Shown one piece after another: positions 18,800 through 28,711 of a stretch of 64,000 nt of DNA. This stretch comes from Streptococcus mitis (GTDB lineage: Bacteria; Bacillota; Bacilli; Lactobacillales; Streptococcaceae), in the NCBI RefSeq assembly GCF_001281025.1, contig NZ_CP012646.1, positions 587,001 through 651,000 on the forward strand. Direction: 5' to 3'. The notes under the pieces are model-generated. The model was not told where the DNA came from and ran no database searches. It saw nothing but the letters and a program-made list of their open reading frames with translations. The stretch's first letter is position 1. Every line of letters starts with the position of its first letter. A program made the translations under genes and the position numbers.

Positions 18800-21700
18800 G
18801 TGGTTGATGTAAATCGTTTTAAAAGTATGCAAATAACCCTAGCTTCTCCAAGTAAAGTCCGTTCATGGTCTTATGGAGAAGTCAAAAAACCTGAAACAAT
18901 CAATTACCGTACCTTGAAACCAGAACGTGAAGGACTATTTGATGAAGTTATCTTTGGTCCTACAAAAGACTGGGAATGTGCTTGTGGTAAGTACAAACGC
19001 ATTCGTTACAGAGGGATTGTTTGTGACCGTTGTGGGGTTGAAGTAACGCGTACGAAAGTTCGTCGTGAGCGCATGGGGCACATTGAGTTGAAAGCCCCTG
19101 TATCTCACATCTGGTACTTCAAGGGGATTCCAAGCCGTATGGGCTTGACCCTTGATATGAGCCCTCGTGCCCTCGAGGAAGTTATCTACTTTGCGGCTTA
19201 TGTGGTGATTGATCCTAAGGATACACCACTTGAGCACAAGTCTATCATGACAGAGCGCGAATACCGTGAGCGCTTGCGTGAGTATGGTTATGGATCATTC
19301 GTTGCCAAGATGGGTGCCGAAGCTATCCAAGACCTTCTAAAACAAGTAGATCTTGAAAAAGAAATTGCTGAACTCAAAGAAGAGTTGAAAACAGCTACTG
19401 GACAAAAACGTGTCAAAGCTATCCGTCGTTTGGATGTTTTGGATGCCTTTTACAAGTCTGGAAACAAACCTGAATGGATGATTCTCAACATCCTTCCGGT
19501 TATTCCACCAGATCTTCGTCCAATGTTGCAGTTGGATGGTGGCCGTTTTGCCTCATCTGACTTGAATGACCTTTACCGCCGTGTTATCAACCGTAACAAC
19601 CGTTTGGCTCGTTTGCTTGAGTTGAATGCACCAGGTATTATTGTTCAAAATGAGAAGCGTATGCTTCAAGAAGCGGTTGACGCTTTGATTGACAATGGTC
19701 GTCGTGGTCGTCCAATCACAGGACCAGGTAGCCGTCCATTGAAATCATTGAGCCATATGCTTAAAGGTAAACAAGGACGCTTCCGTCAAAACTTGCTCGG
19801 TAAACGTGTTGACTTCTCAGGACGTTCCGTTATCGCCGTTGGTCCAACGCTTAAGATGTACCAATGTGGTGTGCCACGTGAAATGGCGATTGAGCTCTTT
19901 AAACCATTCGTTATGCGAGAAATCGTTGCACGTGATATCGTGCAAAACGTCAAAGCGGCTAAACGCTTGGTGGAACGTGGAGACGAGCGTATCTGGGATA
20001 TCCTTGAAGAAGTAATCAAAGAACACCCAGTACTTCTTAACCGCGCACCGACCCTTCACCGTTTGGGTATCCAAGCCTTCGAGCCAGTCTTGATTGATGG
20101 TAAGGCCCTTCGCTTGCACCCACTTGTCTGTGAAGCCTACAATGCCGACTTTGACGGGGACCAAATGGCCATCCACGTACCGCTTTCAGAAGAAGCCCAA
20201 GCAGAAGCTCGTATCCTCATGCTCGCTGCTGAGCACATCTTGAACCCGAAAGATGGTAAACCAGTTGTTACCCCATCTCAGGATATGGTTTTGGGTAACT
20301 ACTACTTGACTATGGAAGAAGCTGGCCGTGAAGGTGAAGGAATGGTCTTCAAAGACCGTGACGAAGCCGTTATGGCTTACCGTAATGGTTATGTTCACCT
20401 CCACTCACGTGTTGGTATCGCAACAGACAGCCTCAACAAACCATGGACAGAAGAGCAAAGACACAAGGTCTTGCTTACAACAGTTGGTAAAATCCTCTTC
20501 AACGACATCATGCCAGAGGGTCTACCATACTTGCAAGAACCAAACAATGCCAACTTGACAGAAGGCGTTCCAGCTAAATATTTCTTGCCACTTGGTGGAG
20601 ATATCAAGGAAGCTATCAGCAATCTTGAACTTAACCCTCCATTCAAGAAGAAAAACCTTGGAAATATCATCGCTGAAATCTTCAAACGTTTCCGTACGAC
20701 AGAAACTTCTGCCCTACTTGACCGTATGAAGAACCTCGGTTACCACCACTCAACTCTTGCAGGATTGACAGTGGGTATTGCCGATATCCCAGTCGTTGAT
20801 GACAAGGCTGAAATCATTGAAGAATCACACAAACGTGTAGAACAAATCACAAAACAATTCCGTCGTGGTATGATTACAGACGACGAGCGTTACAATGCTG
20901 TTACAGCTGAATGGCGTGCTGCCCGTGAAAAACTTGAGAAACGTTTGATTGCCAACCAAGATCCTAAGAACCCAATCGTTATGATGATGGACTCTGGAGC
21001 CCGTGGTAATATCTCAAACTTCTCACAGCTTGCCGGTATGCGTGGTCTGATGGCTGCTCCGAACGGACGTATCATGGAATTGCCAATCCTTTCAAACTTC
21101 CGTGAAGGTTTGTCAGTACTCGAAATGTTCTTCTCAACTCACGGTGCCCGTAAAGGTATGACCGATACGGCCCTTAAGACAGCCGACTCAGGTTACTTGA
21201 CTCGTCGTTTGGTTGACGTTGCCCAAGACGTTATCATCCGTGAGGACGACTGTGGAACAGATCGTGGTCTCTTGATCCGCTCTATCGCAGAAGGAAAAGA
21301 GATGATCGAGTCTCTTGAAGAACGTCTCAACGGTCGTTACACTAAGAAAACTGTTAAACATCCAGAAACTGGTGCAGTTATTATCGGTCCAAATGAGTTG
21401 ATTACAGAAGACAAGGCGCGTGAAATTGTCAACGCTGGTGTGGAAGAAGTGACTATCCGCTCTGTATTTACATGTAACACTCGTCATGGTGTCTGCCGTC
21501 ATTGTTACGGTATCAACTTGGCGACTGGTGATGCGGTTGAAGTTGGTGAAGCAGTTGGTACAATCGCTGCCCAATCTATCGGGGAACCTGGTACACAGCT
21601 TACAATGCGTACCTTCCACACGGGTGGGGTTGCCTCAAATACCGATATCACTCAGGGTCTTCCTCGTGTCCAAGAAATCTTTGAAGCCCGCAATCCTAAA

Positions 21701-22477
21701 GGGGAAGCGGTTATCACAGAGGTTAAAGGACAAGTTACTGCTATCGAAGAAGATGCATCAACTCGTACTAAGAAAGTCTTTGTTAAGGGTGAAACTGGCG
21801 AAGGTGAATACGTCGTTCCATTTACAGCTCGTATGCGTGTCGAAGTTGGAGACCAAGTAGCGCGTGGTGCTGCTCTTACAGAAGGTTCTATCCAACCAAA
21901 ACGTCTCCTTGCAGTCCGTGATGTCTTGTCAGTTGAAACTTACCTTCTCGGTGAAGTACAAAAAGTTTACCGTAGCCAAGGGGTAGAAATCGGTGACAAA
22001 CACATCGAGGTAATGGTTCGTCAAATGATCCGTAAAGTCCGTGTCATGGATCCAGGTGACACAGACCTTCTCATGGGTACCCTTATGGATATCAATGACT
22101 TTACAGATGCTAACAAAGATGTCCTTATAGCAGGTGGAGTTCCAGCGACAGGTCGCCCAGTTCTTATGGGAATTACCAAAGCCTCACTTGAAACAAATAG
22201 TTTCTTGTCAGCGGCTTCCTTCCAGGAAACAACTCGTGTCCTTACTGACGCGGCTATCCGTGGTAAGAAAGACCATCTCCTTGGACTTAAAGAAAATGTT
22301 ATCATCGGTAAGATCATCCCAGCTGGTACTGGTATGGCCCGTTACCGTAACCTTGAACCACAAGCTATCAACGAAGAAGAATACCTTAATCCTCCAGTAG
22401 AGGAAGAAGGGAATGAAGAAACAACAGAAGTAGTTGTGGATACTGCCGTTGAAACTGTGGAAGAAACAGTAGAATAA
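18800..22477 (+). CDS. rpoC: DNA-directed RNA polymerase subunit beta'
   Basis: 1225 aa, GTG start with GGGAAG upstream. The N-terminal zinc site is C60, C62, C75, C78 (ECACGKYK...VCDRCGVEV). The catalytic Mg site NADFDGDQ has its Asp residues at 450, 452 and 454. Further on come the bridge-helix/trigger-loop region ([21 protein letters not shown] motif) and a second zinc site (CDD..CGT..., CRHCYG). An acidic tail ends the protein. With RpoB it forms the catalytic core; a strong terminator follows. Confidence 0.98.
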   Translation: MVDVNRFKSMQITLASPSKVRSWSYGEVKKPETINYRTLKPEREGLFDEVIFGPTKDWECACGKYKRIRYRGIVCDRCGVEVTRTKVRRERMGHIELKAPVSHIWYFKGIPSRMGLTLDMSPRALEEVIYFAAYVVIDPKDTPLEHKSIMTEREYRERLREYGYGSFVAKMGAEAIQDLLKQVDLEKEIAELKEELKTATGQKRVKAIRRLDVLDAFYKSGNKPEWMILNILPVIPPDLRPMLQLDGGRFASSDLNDLYRRVINRNNRLARLLELNAPGIIVQNEKRMLQEAVDALIDNGRRGRPITGPGSRPLKSLSHMLKGKQGRFRQNLLGKRVDFSGRSVIAVGPTLKMYQCGVPREMAIELFKPFVMREIVARDIVQNVKAAKRLVERGDERIWDILEEVIKEHPVLLNRAPTLHRLGIQAFEPVLIDGKALRLHPLVCEAYNADFDGDQMAIHVPLSEEAQAEARILMLAAEHILNPKDGKPVVTPSQDMVLGNYYLTMEEAGREGEGMVFKDRDEAVMAYRNGYVHLHSRVGIATDSLNKPWTEEQRHKVLLTTVGKILFNDIMPEGLPYLQEPNNANLTEGVPAKYFLPLGGDIKEAISNLELNPPFKKKNLGNIIAEIFKRFRTTETSALLDRMKNLGYHHSTLAGLTVGIADIPVVDDKAEIIEESHKRVEQITKQFRRGMITDDERYNAVTAEWRAAREKLEKRLIANQDPKNPIVMMMDSGARGNISNFSQLAGMRGLMAAPNGRIMELPILSNFREGLSVLEMFFSTHGARKGMTDTALKTADSGYLTRRLVDVAQDVIIREDDCGTDRGLLIRSIAEGKEMIESLEERLNGRYTKKTVKHPETGAVIIGPNELITEDKAREIVNAGVEEVTIRSVFTCNTRHGVCRHCYGINLATGDAVEVGEAVGTIAAQSIGEPGTQLTMRTFHTGGVASNTDITQGLPRVQEIFEARNPKGEAVITEVKGQVTAIEEDASTRTKKVFVKGETGEGEYVVPFTARMRVEVGDQVARGAALTEGSIQPKRLLAVRDVLSVETYLLGEVQKVYRSQGVEIGDKHIEVMVRQMIRKVRVMDPGDTDLLMGTLMDINDFTDANKDVLIAGGVPATGRPVLMGITKASLETNSFLSAASFQETTRVLTDAAIRGKKDHLLGLKENVIIGKIIPAGTGMARYRNLEPQAINEEEYLNPPVEEEGNEETTEVVVDTAVETVEETVE

Positions 22478-22516
22478 AAGAGAATGAGAGAGCCTTCGGG
22501 TTCTCTTTCTCTTTTC
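22477..22516 (+). terminator. Terminator after rpoBC
   Basis: AAAGAGAATGAGAGAGCC and GGTTCTCTTTCTCTTT pair around a UUCG tetraloop, then TTTT. Confidence 0.9.
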
Positions 22517-22556
22517 TGAAAACTTTCTCAATTTTTCCATGAAATGTGGTAAAATA

Positions 22557-22708
22557 ATACTCAATGAAAATCAAAGAGCAAACTAGGAAACTAGCCGCAG
22601 GTTGCTCAAAGCACTGCTTTGAGGTTGTGGATAGAACTGACGAAGTCAGTAACCATACCTACGGCAAGGCGACGTTGACGTGGTTTGAAGAGATTTTCGA
22701 AGAGTATA
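22557..22708 (-). repeat. BOX element 2, complete A-B-C, inverted
   Basis: 152 bp, the full size of one boxA + one boxB + boxC, in reverse orientation. It opens with ATACTCAATGAAAATC, has the boxB hairpin around GACGAAGTC, and ends with CTACGGCAAGGCGACG (the region matched by the BOXA1R typing primer) and GATTTTCGAAGAGTAT. It fills the rpoC-ndk gap up to 30 bases before the ndk start. Confidence 0.9.
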
Positions 22709-22737
22709 AAAGAAAGAAGCTGACAAAGGAGACAAGT

Positions 22738-23160
22738 ATGGAACAAACATTTTTTATCATTAAACCAGATGGTGTAAAAAGAGGATTAGTGGGTGAGGTG
22801 TTGAAACGCATCGAACAACGTGGATTGACAATCGAAAAATTGGAGTTGCGTTCAAAGATTTCAGAAGAGTTAATTGACCAGCACTATCAGGACTTGGTTG
22901 GTCAAGGTTTTTACCCACCGATTCGTGAATTTATGACTTCAGGACCGGTTCTTGTAGGTATCATTTCTGGTCCCAAAGTAATCGAAACTTGGCGGACTAT
23001 GATGGGTGCGACTCGTCCAGAAGAAGCTTTACCAGGAACGATTCGAGGTGATTTTGCAAAAGCTGCTAGTGAAAATCAACCTATCCAAAATGTTGTACAT
23101 GGTTCAGATTCAGAAGAGTCAGCTAAGCGAGAAATTGCTCTTTGGTTTGACGGAAAGTAG
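22738..23160 (+). CDS. ndk: Nucleoside diphosphate kinase
   Basis: Transfers the gamma phosphate from ATP to NDPs by a phospho-His intermediate. 140 aa, normal length; the active-site His is H121 in NVVHGSDS, and [17 protein letters not shown] is the usual start. The ATG with AAAGGAG nine bases upstream is chosen. The frame stays open for 58 codons upstream through the BOX element, but those codons have no ribosome site and are not part of the protein. Terminator follows. Confidence 0.97.
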   Translation: MEQTFFIIKPDGVKRGLVGEVLKRIEQRGLTIEKLELRSKISEELIDQHYQDLVGQGFYPPIREFMTSGPVLVGIISGPKVIETWRTMMGATRPEEALPGTIRGDFAKAASENQPIQNVVHGSDSEESAKREIALWFDGK

Positions 23161-23161
23161 T

Positions 23162-23201
23162 AAAAGTTTGATGTAAGGGTTACTTGCATCAAACTTTTTT
23201 G
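23162..23201 (+). terminator. Terminator after ndk
   Basis: AAGTTTGATGTAAG and CTTGCATCAAACTT form a 14-bp stem with one mismatch, followed by TTTTTT. Confidence 0.9.
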
Positions 23202-23290
23202 CATTTTAGAGTAGAAAACTGACAGTTGAGAAATATTCTAGCAATGATGAGAATTTCTAGCTTATAATAAGAGCAAGTAAGGGAGGAAGA

Positions 23291-23923
23291 ATGATGGAAA
23301 AAATGAAAAAGCAAATTCGTGTTTTGTTATTGCTGACGTTTTTTGGTCTTAGTAGCTGTTCTTGTTTAAGTTTATCGACTTGGGCTTTGATGTTAAATCA
23401 AAACTGCTTCTATTATTTAGTTGGCATGTTGCTCCTTGCCAGTATTGGTGCAGGGCTAAACTACTATAGTGGACAGCGAAATCAATCTTATTCAGTTTTT
23501 AAGGAAGATAAGCAACAATTCTTGTATAGTCTCTTGCTCTTAGTAAACATTTTGGGTTTAGCTTTAATTGTCATAGACCATATCCTTGCAGGAAATACAT
23601 CCGTAGAAGGGTTTGTGGAAGCCTTTCTACCAAGTTTCTTTTTCTTATTTGGTATTGATTTGTTAGTTTTTCTACCGATTCAGAAGTATGTAAATGGATT
23701 GAAAAAGATTTTGGGTAAGAAGGAAATCTGTTTTATTAGTGGACTAGCTATTCTAATCTTTCTCAGAAATCCTTGGATGCTATTATCCATGACGTTTTAT
23801 ATTACCTTGGGAATGCTATTTTTAGGACTGTTGGTGCCAAAAGTCATTCGCTGGGAAGTTTCGTTTTACAGCCATTTGATGAGAGATATCTTATTAGTTG
23901 TCTTCTTACTATTTCTATTTTAA
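23291..23923 (+). CDS. Hypothetical integral membrane protein
   Basis: 210 aa, not recognised. Hydrophobic almost throughout, with roughly five to six membrane segments (residues ~10-28, 37-57, 77-97, 110-130, 150-170, 180-208). Start is ATG 23291 or 23294, both just after GGGAGGA. A short Cys-rich stretch (SSCSC) follows the first hydrophobic residues but is not a clear lipobox. It stands alone between ndk and the tsaE operon. Function unknown. Confidence 0.65.
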   Translation: MMEKMKKQIRVLLLLTFFGLSSCSCLSLSTWALMLNQNCFYYLVGMLLLASIGAGLNYYSGQRNQSYSVFKEDKQQFLYSLLLLVNILGLALIVIDHILAGNTSVEGFVEAFLPSFFFLFGIDLLVFLPIQKYVNGLKKILGKKEICFISGLAILIFLRNPWMLLSMTFYITLGMLFLGLLVPKVIRWEVSFYSHLMRDILLVVFLLFLF

Positions 23924-23985
23924 AATCAAAATAAGAACTGACCGAAGTTTTTACAATTCATAATATGGAATTCACAGATAATATC

Positions 23986-24013
23986 TCGACAAAGAACAAC
24001 TTTTTGGTATAAT
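23986..24013 (+). promoter_or_regulatory. tsaE promoter, predicted leaderless transcript
   Basis: TCGACA (23986-23991), 16 nt, TATAAT (24008-24013). The tsaE ATG starts at 24020, seven bases after the -10, where transcription itself should begin. No Shine-Dalgarno lies between. Confidence 0.6.
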
Positions 24014-24019
24014 AGAAAC

Positions 24020-24463
24020 ATGTACACTAAAAACGAAGAAGAGTTACAGTCCTTAGGTGAACGTTTGGGCTACTTATTAGAAAAGAATGATGTTTTAATT
24101 CTAACTGGAGAACTTGGAGCAGGCAAAACGACCTTTACAAAAGGTCTAGCTAAAGGGTTACAGATTTTCCAGATGATTAAGAGTCCAACCTACACTATCG
24201 TAAGAGAGTATGAAGGTCGTCTTCCGCTTTACCACCTAGATGTTTATCGTATTGAGGGAGATGCGGATTCTATTGATTTGGATGAGTTTCTCTTTGGTGG
24301 TGGGGTAACTGTCATCGAGTGGGGACATCTTTTAGGTGATGCCTTGCCAGATAATTATTTAGAATTGGAAATTCTAAAAGAAGAAGACGGTCGCAGATTA
24401 CATTTCCAAGCAAAGGGTTTGCGTGCAGAAAAACTCTTAGAGGAGCTTCAACATGGAGTATGA
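24020..24463 (+). CDS. tsaE: tRNA threonylcarbamoyladenosine biosynthesis ATPase TsaE
   Basis: 147 aa P-loop ATPase (YjeE) that works with TsaB and TsaD to make t6A37 of tRNAs reading ANN codons. Walker A is GELGAGKTT (30-38); SPTYTIVREYEG and HLDVYRI are family motifs, and the Trp of VIEWG is near the ATP. First gene of a three-gene operon (TsaE, acetyltransferase, LytR). Its mRNA appears leaderless. Confidence 0.95.
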   Translation: MYTKNEEELQSLGERLGYLLEKNDVLILTGELGAGKTTFTKGLAKGLQIFQMIKSPTYTIVREYEGRLPLYHLDVYRIEGDADSIDLDEFLFGGGVTVIEWGHLLGDALPDNYLELEILKEEDGRRLHFQAKGLRAEKLLEELQHGV

Positions 24464-24971
24464 ATTGCTCATTAGAGAAGCAGAACCTAGTGATGCGGCT
24501 GAATTAGTGACATTTTTAAATCGTGTCAGTGTAGAAACAGATTTTACCAGTCTGGACAGGAATGGCATTTTGATGACAGATACTGAGATGGAGTTGTTTT
24601 TGGATAAACAGGCTCACTCGGAAAATCAAATCACTTTACTGGCCTTGCTGAATGATGAAATTGCTGGTCTTGTAAATATCACAGCTGATCAACGCAAGAG
24701 AGTTCGTCATATTGGAGATCTCTTTATTGTGATTGGTAAGAAGTATTGGAATAATGGACTGGGGAGTTTGTTACTTGAAGAAGTCATAGAATGGGCACAG
24801 GCTAGTGGCATTCTTCGTCGACTTCAACTTACTGTCCAAACTCGTAATCAGGCTGCAGTTTATCTATATCAAAAACATGGCTTTGTAATTGAAGGTAGAC
24901 AAGAGCGCGGTGCGTACATAGAAGAAGGGGAATTTATCGATGTTTACCTGATGGGTAGGCTGATAGATTAA
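24453..24971 (+). CDS. GNAT family N-acetyltransferase
   Basis: 172 aa. The GNAT core is visible: an IREAEPSDAAEL start, acetyl-CoA loop in VIGKKYWNNGLGSLLLEEVIEWA (quoted part: KKYWNNGLGSLLLEE), and NQAAVYLYQKHGFVIEG near the end. The substrate is not clear; the YLYQKHGF/EGRQERGAY ending is like that of Rim- or phosphinothricin-type enzymes. It overlaps tsaE by 11 bases with GAGGAG in the tsaE end, so translation is probably coupled. Confidence 0.88.
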   Translation: MEYELLIREAEPSDAAELVTFLNRVSVETDFTSLDRNGILMTDTEMELFLDKQAHSENQITLLALLNDEIAGLVNITADQRKRVRHIGDLFIVIGKKYWNNGLGSLLLEEVIEWAQASGILRRLQLTVQTRNQAAVYLYQKHGFVIEGRQERGAYIEEGEFIDVYLMGRLID

Positions 24972-24978
24972 TAGAAAT

Positions 24979-26031
24979 ATGGTTAAAAAAATTATTGGAA
25001 TGGTGCTAGCTTTTCTAGCTGTGACGGTTTTGGGTGTGGGTGTTTTTGCTTATACTATTTATCAGCAAGGTACACAAACCTTATCAAAAACCTATAAAAA
25101 AATTGGAGAAGAAACCAATGTTATTGAGGCGACTGAACCATTAACGATTCTTTTGATGGGGGTTGATACTGGAAACGTGGAACGAACGGACCCTTGGGAG
25201 GGAAATAGTGATTCCATGATTCTCTTGACGGTGAATCCACATACTAAGAAAACCATGATGTTGAGTTTGGAACGTGACATCCTGACTAAAATTCAGCATA
25301 AAGATGGCCAGATTGAGGAAGCGAAGTTAAACGCTGCCTATGCTGGTGGTGGTGCAGAGTTAGCTATTTCAACCATTCAAAAGATGATGAATATCCATAT
25401 CGATCGCTACATTATGGTTAATATGCAAGGATTGCAACAATTGGTAGATGCAGTGGGGGGGATTACGGTTAATAATACACTAGGTTTCCCAATTTCTATC
25501 AGTGACCAAGAAGAATTTAACACCATTTCTATTGGTGTTGGAGAACAGACAATAAATGGAGAAGAAGCGCTTGTTTATTCCCGCATGCGTTATCAAGACC
25601 CAGAAGGAGACTACGGACGTCAGAAGCGTCAGCGTGAAGTCATTCAAAAGGTTGTTGAAAAAGTTCTTAGTTTGAATAGCGTTAGTCACTATCAGTCTAT
25701 CTTAAAAGCTTTAAGCACTAATATGCAGACTAATATTGATTTATCTGCGAAAAGTATTCCAAGCTTGTTGGGCTATAAAGATTCATTTAAAACCATTGAA
25801 TCTCAACAATTAAAGGGCGAAGGAGAGATGTTGCAAGGTATTTCTTATCAGATTGTTTCAAGAGAGCATATGTTGGAAATGCAGAATATACTGCGACGTT
25901 CTTTGGGGCAAGAAGAAGTCACTCAGCTTGAAACAAATGTTGTCTTATTTGAAGATTTGTTTGGACGGGTGCCTGTTGGTGATGGGGAGAATCAACAACA
26001 AGGTGTTTTTGTAACAAATGAAGTAGAATAG
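24979..26031 (+). CDS. lytR: LytR-CpsA-Psr (LCP) family cell-wall glycopolymer ligase
   Basis: 350 aa. One N-terminal membrane segment (residues ~5-27) then an extracellular LCP domain: LLMGVDTGN, SDSMILLTVNPHTKKTMMLSLERD, and the Arg/Asp motifs SRMRYQDPEGDYGRQKRQREV. LCP enzymes attach teichoic acid or capsule from lipid carriers to peptidoglycan. In pneumococcus LytR is encoded next to cinA-recA, which supports the name. Eight bases after the acetyltransferase gene, same operon; the ribosome site before its ATG is poor, so coupling is likely. Confidence 0.93.
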   Translation: MVKKIIGMVLAFLAVTVLGVGVFAYTIYQQGTQTLSKTYKKIGEETNVIEATEPLTILLMGVDTGNVERTDPWEGNSDSMILLTVNPHTKKTMMLSLERDILTKIQHKDGQIEEAKLNAAYAGGGAELAISTIQKMMNIHIDRYIMVNMQGLQQLVDAVGGITVNNTLGFPISISDQEEFNTISIGVGEQTINGEEALVYSRMRYQDPEGDYGRQKRQREVIQKVVEKVLSLNSVSHYQSILKALSTNMQTNIDLSAKSIPSLLGYKDSFKTIESQQLKGEGEMLQGISYQIVSREHMLEMQNILRRSLGQEEVTQLETNVVLFEDLFGRVPVGDGENQQQGVFVTNEVE

Positions 26032-26058
26032 TTCGTTTTTTAATACAAATAAAAAATT

Positions 26059-26087
26059 AATCGTGGGAAATTTCCTGCGATTTTTTC
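26059..26087 (+). terminator. Terminator after lytR
   Basis: AATCG.GGGAAA/TTTCC.GCGATT stem followed by TTTTTT, ending eight bases before the combox of the next operon. Confidence 0.85.
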
Positions 26088-26094
26088 AAAAAAA

Positions 26095-26102
26095 TACGAA
26101 TA
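26095..26102 (+). promoter_or_regulatory. Combox (SigX/ComX late competence promoter)
   Basis: TACGAATA, a perfect match to the combox recognised by RNA polymerase with the alternative sigma factor ComX, preceded by a T-rich tract. It lies 18 bases before the cinA start, as in the competence-induced cinA-recA operon of pneumococcus. Confidence 0.9.
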
Positions 26103-26119
26103 GATAGGTAGGAGGAAAC

Positions 26120-27376
26120 ATGAAAGCAGAAATCATTGCTGTTGGAACAGAGATTTTGACAGGGCAGATTGTCAATACCAATGCTCAGTTTTTATCGGAA
26201 AAACTAGCAGAGATTGGGGTAGACGTATATTTTCAGACGGCTGTAGGAGACAATGAAGCTCGTCTCTTGTCTTTGCTCGAAATTGCCAGTCAACGGAGCA
26301 ATCTGGTGATTTTAACAGGTGGTTTGGGGCCAACTGAGGACGATTTGACCAAACAAACTTTGGCTAAATTCTTAGGGAAAGCATTAGTCTTCGATCCTCA
26401 GGCACAGGAGAAGTTGGATGTCTTTTTTGCCCAGCGACCAGACTATGCCCGAACATCGAATAACGAAAGACAAGCTCAAATTGTAGAAGGAGCGACTCCG
26501 CTGCCCAACGAAACAGGACTGGCTGTGGGAGGAATATTGGAAGTCGATGGAGTGACCTATGTCGTCCTTCCAGGTCCACCAAGTGAAATGAAACCTATGG
26601 TCTTAAACCAACTTCTACCCAAGTTGATGACAGGGAGCAAGTTGTATTCCCGAGTTCTTCGTTTCTTTGGAATTGGCGAAAGTCAGCTGGTGACGATTTT
26701 GGCTGATTTGATTGATAATCAAACAGATCCGACCTTGGCCCCTTATGCTAAGACAGGAGAAGTCACTCTGCGTCTGTCAACAAAGGCTAGCAGTCAAGAA
26801 GAGGCGAATCAAGCGCTGGATATCTTGGGAAATCAAATCTTGGACTGCCAGACTTTCGAAGGAATTTCTTTACGAGACCTCTGTTATGGTTATGGAGAGG
26901 AGGCTAGCTTGGCCAGCATTGTGGTAGAAGAACTGAAAAAACAAGGGAAAACTATCACGGCTGCAGAGAGTTTGACGGCAGGGCTTTTCCAAGCTACTGT
27001 GGCGGATTTTTCAGGAGCTTCAAGTATATTTAAGGGTGGTTTCGTGACCTATAGCCTGGAGGAAAAATCAAAGATGTTGGATATTCCTGTCAAGGACTTG
27101 GAAGAACAGGGTGTGGTATCTGAATTTACAGCTCAGAAGATGGCTGAGCAGGCACGAAGCAAGACCCAGTCAGATTTTGGCCTTAGTTTGACTGGAGTGG
27201 CAGGACCAGATAGCCTCGAAGGACACCCGGCTGGAACAGTCTTCATAGGCTTGGCACAGGAGCATGGAACTAAGGTCATCAAGGTTAATATTGGAGGTAG
27301 AAGTCGAGCAGATGTACGTCACATTGCGGTTATGCATGCCTTTAACCTAGTTCGCAAGGCTTTATTAAGTGACTAA
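26120..27376 (+). CDS. cinA: Competence/damage-inducible protein CinA
   Basis: 418 aa, full length. Residues ~1-170 form the MoeA/MoaB-like domain ([36 protein letters not shown]); the C-terminal third is the CinA/PncC nicotinamide-nucleotide amidohydrolase-like domain ([35 protein letters not shown]). In pneumococcus it is induced in competence and brings RecA to the membrane. Preceded by a combox and GGAGGA; recA follows 54 bases later. Confidence 0.97.
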   Translation: MKAEIIAVGTEILTGQIVNTNAQFLSEKLAEIGVDVYFQTAVGDNEARLLSLLEIASQRSNLVILTGGLGPTEDDLTKQTLAKFLGKALVFDPQAQEKLDVFFAQRPDYARTSNNERQAQIVEGATPLPNETGLAVGGILEVDGVTYVVLPGPPSEMKPMVLNQLLPKLMTGSKLYSRVLRFFGIGESQLVTILADLIDNQTDPTLAPYAKTGEVTLRLSTKASSQEEANQALDILGNQILDCQTFEGISLRDLCYGYGEEASLASIVVEELKKQGKTITAAESLTAGLFQATVADFSGASSIFKGGFVTYSLEEKSKMLDIPVKDLEEQGVVSEFTAQKMAEQARSKTQSDFGLSLTGVAGPDSLEGHPAGTVFIGLAQEHGTKVIKVNIGGRSRADVRHIAVMHAFNLVRKALLSD

Positions 27377-27430
27377 CTTTTGATATAATAGTAGATAGGT
27401 CTGAGGACCATTAGAATGTAGGAGAATAGA

Positions 27431-28597
27431 ATGGCGAAAAAACCAAAAAAATTAGATGAAATTTCAAAAAAATTCGGGGCAGAACGTGAAAAAGCCTTGA
27501 ATGACGCTCTTAAATTGATTGAGAAAGACTTTGGTAAGGGTTCAATCATGCGTTTGGGTGAACGTGCTGAGCAAAAGGTGCAAGTGATGAGCTCCGGTTC
27601 CTTGGCTCTTGATATTGCCCTTGGTTCAGGTGGTTATCCTAAGGGACGTATCATCGAAATCTACGGACCAGAGTCATCTGGTAAGACAACGGTTGCTCTT
27701 CATGCAGTTGCGCAAGCGCAAAAAGAAGGTGGAATTGCAGCCTTTATCGATGCGGAACATGCCCTCGATCCAGCTTATGCTGCGGCCCTTGGTGTCAACA
27801 TTGACGAATTGCTCTTGTCTCAACCAGATTCAGGAGAGCAAGGTCTTGAGATTGCAGGAAAATTGATTGACTCAGGTGCTGTAGATCTTGTCGTGGTCGA
27901 CTCAGTTGCTGCCCTTGTACCTCGTGCAGAAATTGATGGAGATATCGGAGATAGCCACGTTGGTTTGCAGGCTCGTATGATGAGCCAGGCCATGCGTAAG
28001 CTAGGTGCTTCTATCAATAAAACCAAAACAATTGCCATCTTTATCAACCAATTACGTGAAAAAGTTGGGGTCATGTTTGGAAATCCAGAAACAACTCCTG
28101 GTGGACGTGCTCTGAAATTTTACGCATCAGTCCGTTTGGATGTTCGTGGAAGTACGCAAATCAAGGGAACTGGTGACCAAAAAGACACCAACGTCGGTAA
28201 AGAAACTAAGATTAAGGTCGTGAAAAACAAGGTGGCTCCACCATTTAAGGAAGCCTTCGTGGAAATCATGTACGGAGAAGGGATTTCTAAGACTGGTGAA
28301 CTTTTGAAGATCGCAAGCGATTTGGATATCATCAAAAAAGCAGGAGCTTGGTATTCTTATAAGGATGAGAAAATTGGGCAAGGTTCTGAAAATGCTAAGA
28401 AATACTTGGCAGATAATCCAGAAGTCTTTGATGAGATTGACCATCAAGTCCGTGTTCAATTTGGTTTGATTGATGGAGAGGAAGCTTCTGTAGAAGGTGT
28501 TGAAACTAAAAAAGATGAAGCAGTTCAAGCAGATTCTGTGAATGAAGAAGTAACTCTTGACCTAGGCGATGAGCTTGAAATCGAAATTGAAGAATAA
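27431..28597 (+). CDS. recA: Recombinase RecA
   Basis: 388 aa, strand-exchange ATPase for recombination and for integrating transforming DNA. Walker A is GPESSGKTT (79-87), and [38 protein letters not shown] (quoted part: [14 protein letters not shown]) are the canonical motifs. The tail is acidic ([13 protein letters not shown]). Transcribed from the combox upstream, plus a probable basal promoter (TTGATATAATAG region 27382-27393). Terminator follows. Confidence 0.98.
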   Translation: MAKKPKKLDEISKKFGAEREKALNDALKLIEKDFGKGSIMRLGERAEQKVQVMSSGSLALDIALGSGGYPKGRIIEIYGPESSGKTTVALHAVAQAQKEGGIAAFIDAEHALDPAYAAALGVNIDELLLSQPDSGEQGLEIAGKLIDSGAVDLVVVDSVAALVPRAEIDGDIGDSHVGLQARMMSQAMRKLGASINKTKTIAIFINQLREKVGVMFGNPETTPGGRALKFYASVRLDVRGSTQIKGTGDQKDTNVGKETKIKVVKNKVAPPFKEAFVEIMYGEGISKTGELLKIASDLDIIKKAGAWYSYKDEKIGQGSENAKKYLADNPEVFDEIDHQVRVQFGLIDGEEASVEGVETKKDEAVQADSVNEEVTLDLGDELEIEIEE

Positions 28598-28603
28598 GCT
28601 GTC

Positions 28604-28635
28604 AAAGTAGTGGAGGAATCCACTGCTTTTTTGGT
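28604..28635 (+). terminator. Terminator after recA
   Basis: GTAGTGGA/TCCACTGC stem (28607-28626) with GGAA loop, then TTTTTT. It would limit, but perhaps not stop, competence read-through into dinF. Confidence 0.8.
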
Positions 28636-28676
28636 TTTTGATTCAAGTTTTTAGATCATTTATAGTTTGCTGTTTC

Positions 28677-28705
28677 TTGTCGCTCCTCTAGAAAGCTGAT
28701 ATAAT
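28677..28705 (+). promoter_or_regulatory. dinF promoter, predicted leaderless transcript
   Basis: TTGTCG (28677-28682), 17 nt, TATAAT (28700-28705). The dinF ATG starts at 28712, seven bases after the -10, with no Shine-Dalgarno in between. Confidence 0.6.
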
Positions 28706-28711
28706 AGCCTT

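Noticed and set aside
22564..22737. Upstream extension of ndk through the BOX element (198-aa frame)
   Set aside because: The extra codons are BOX sequence, have no ribosome site, and Ndk of 140 aa is the normal size with a good AAAGGAG.
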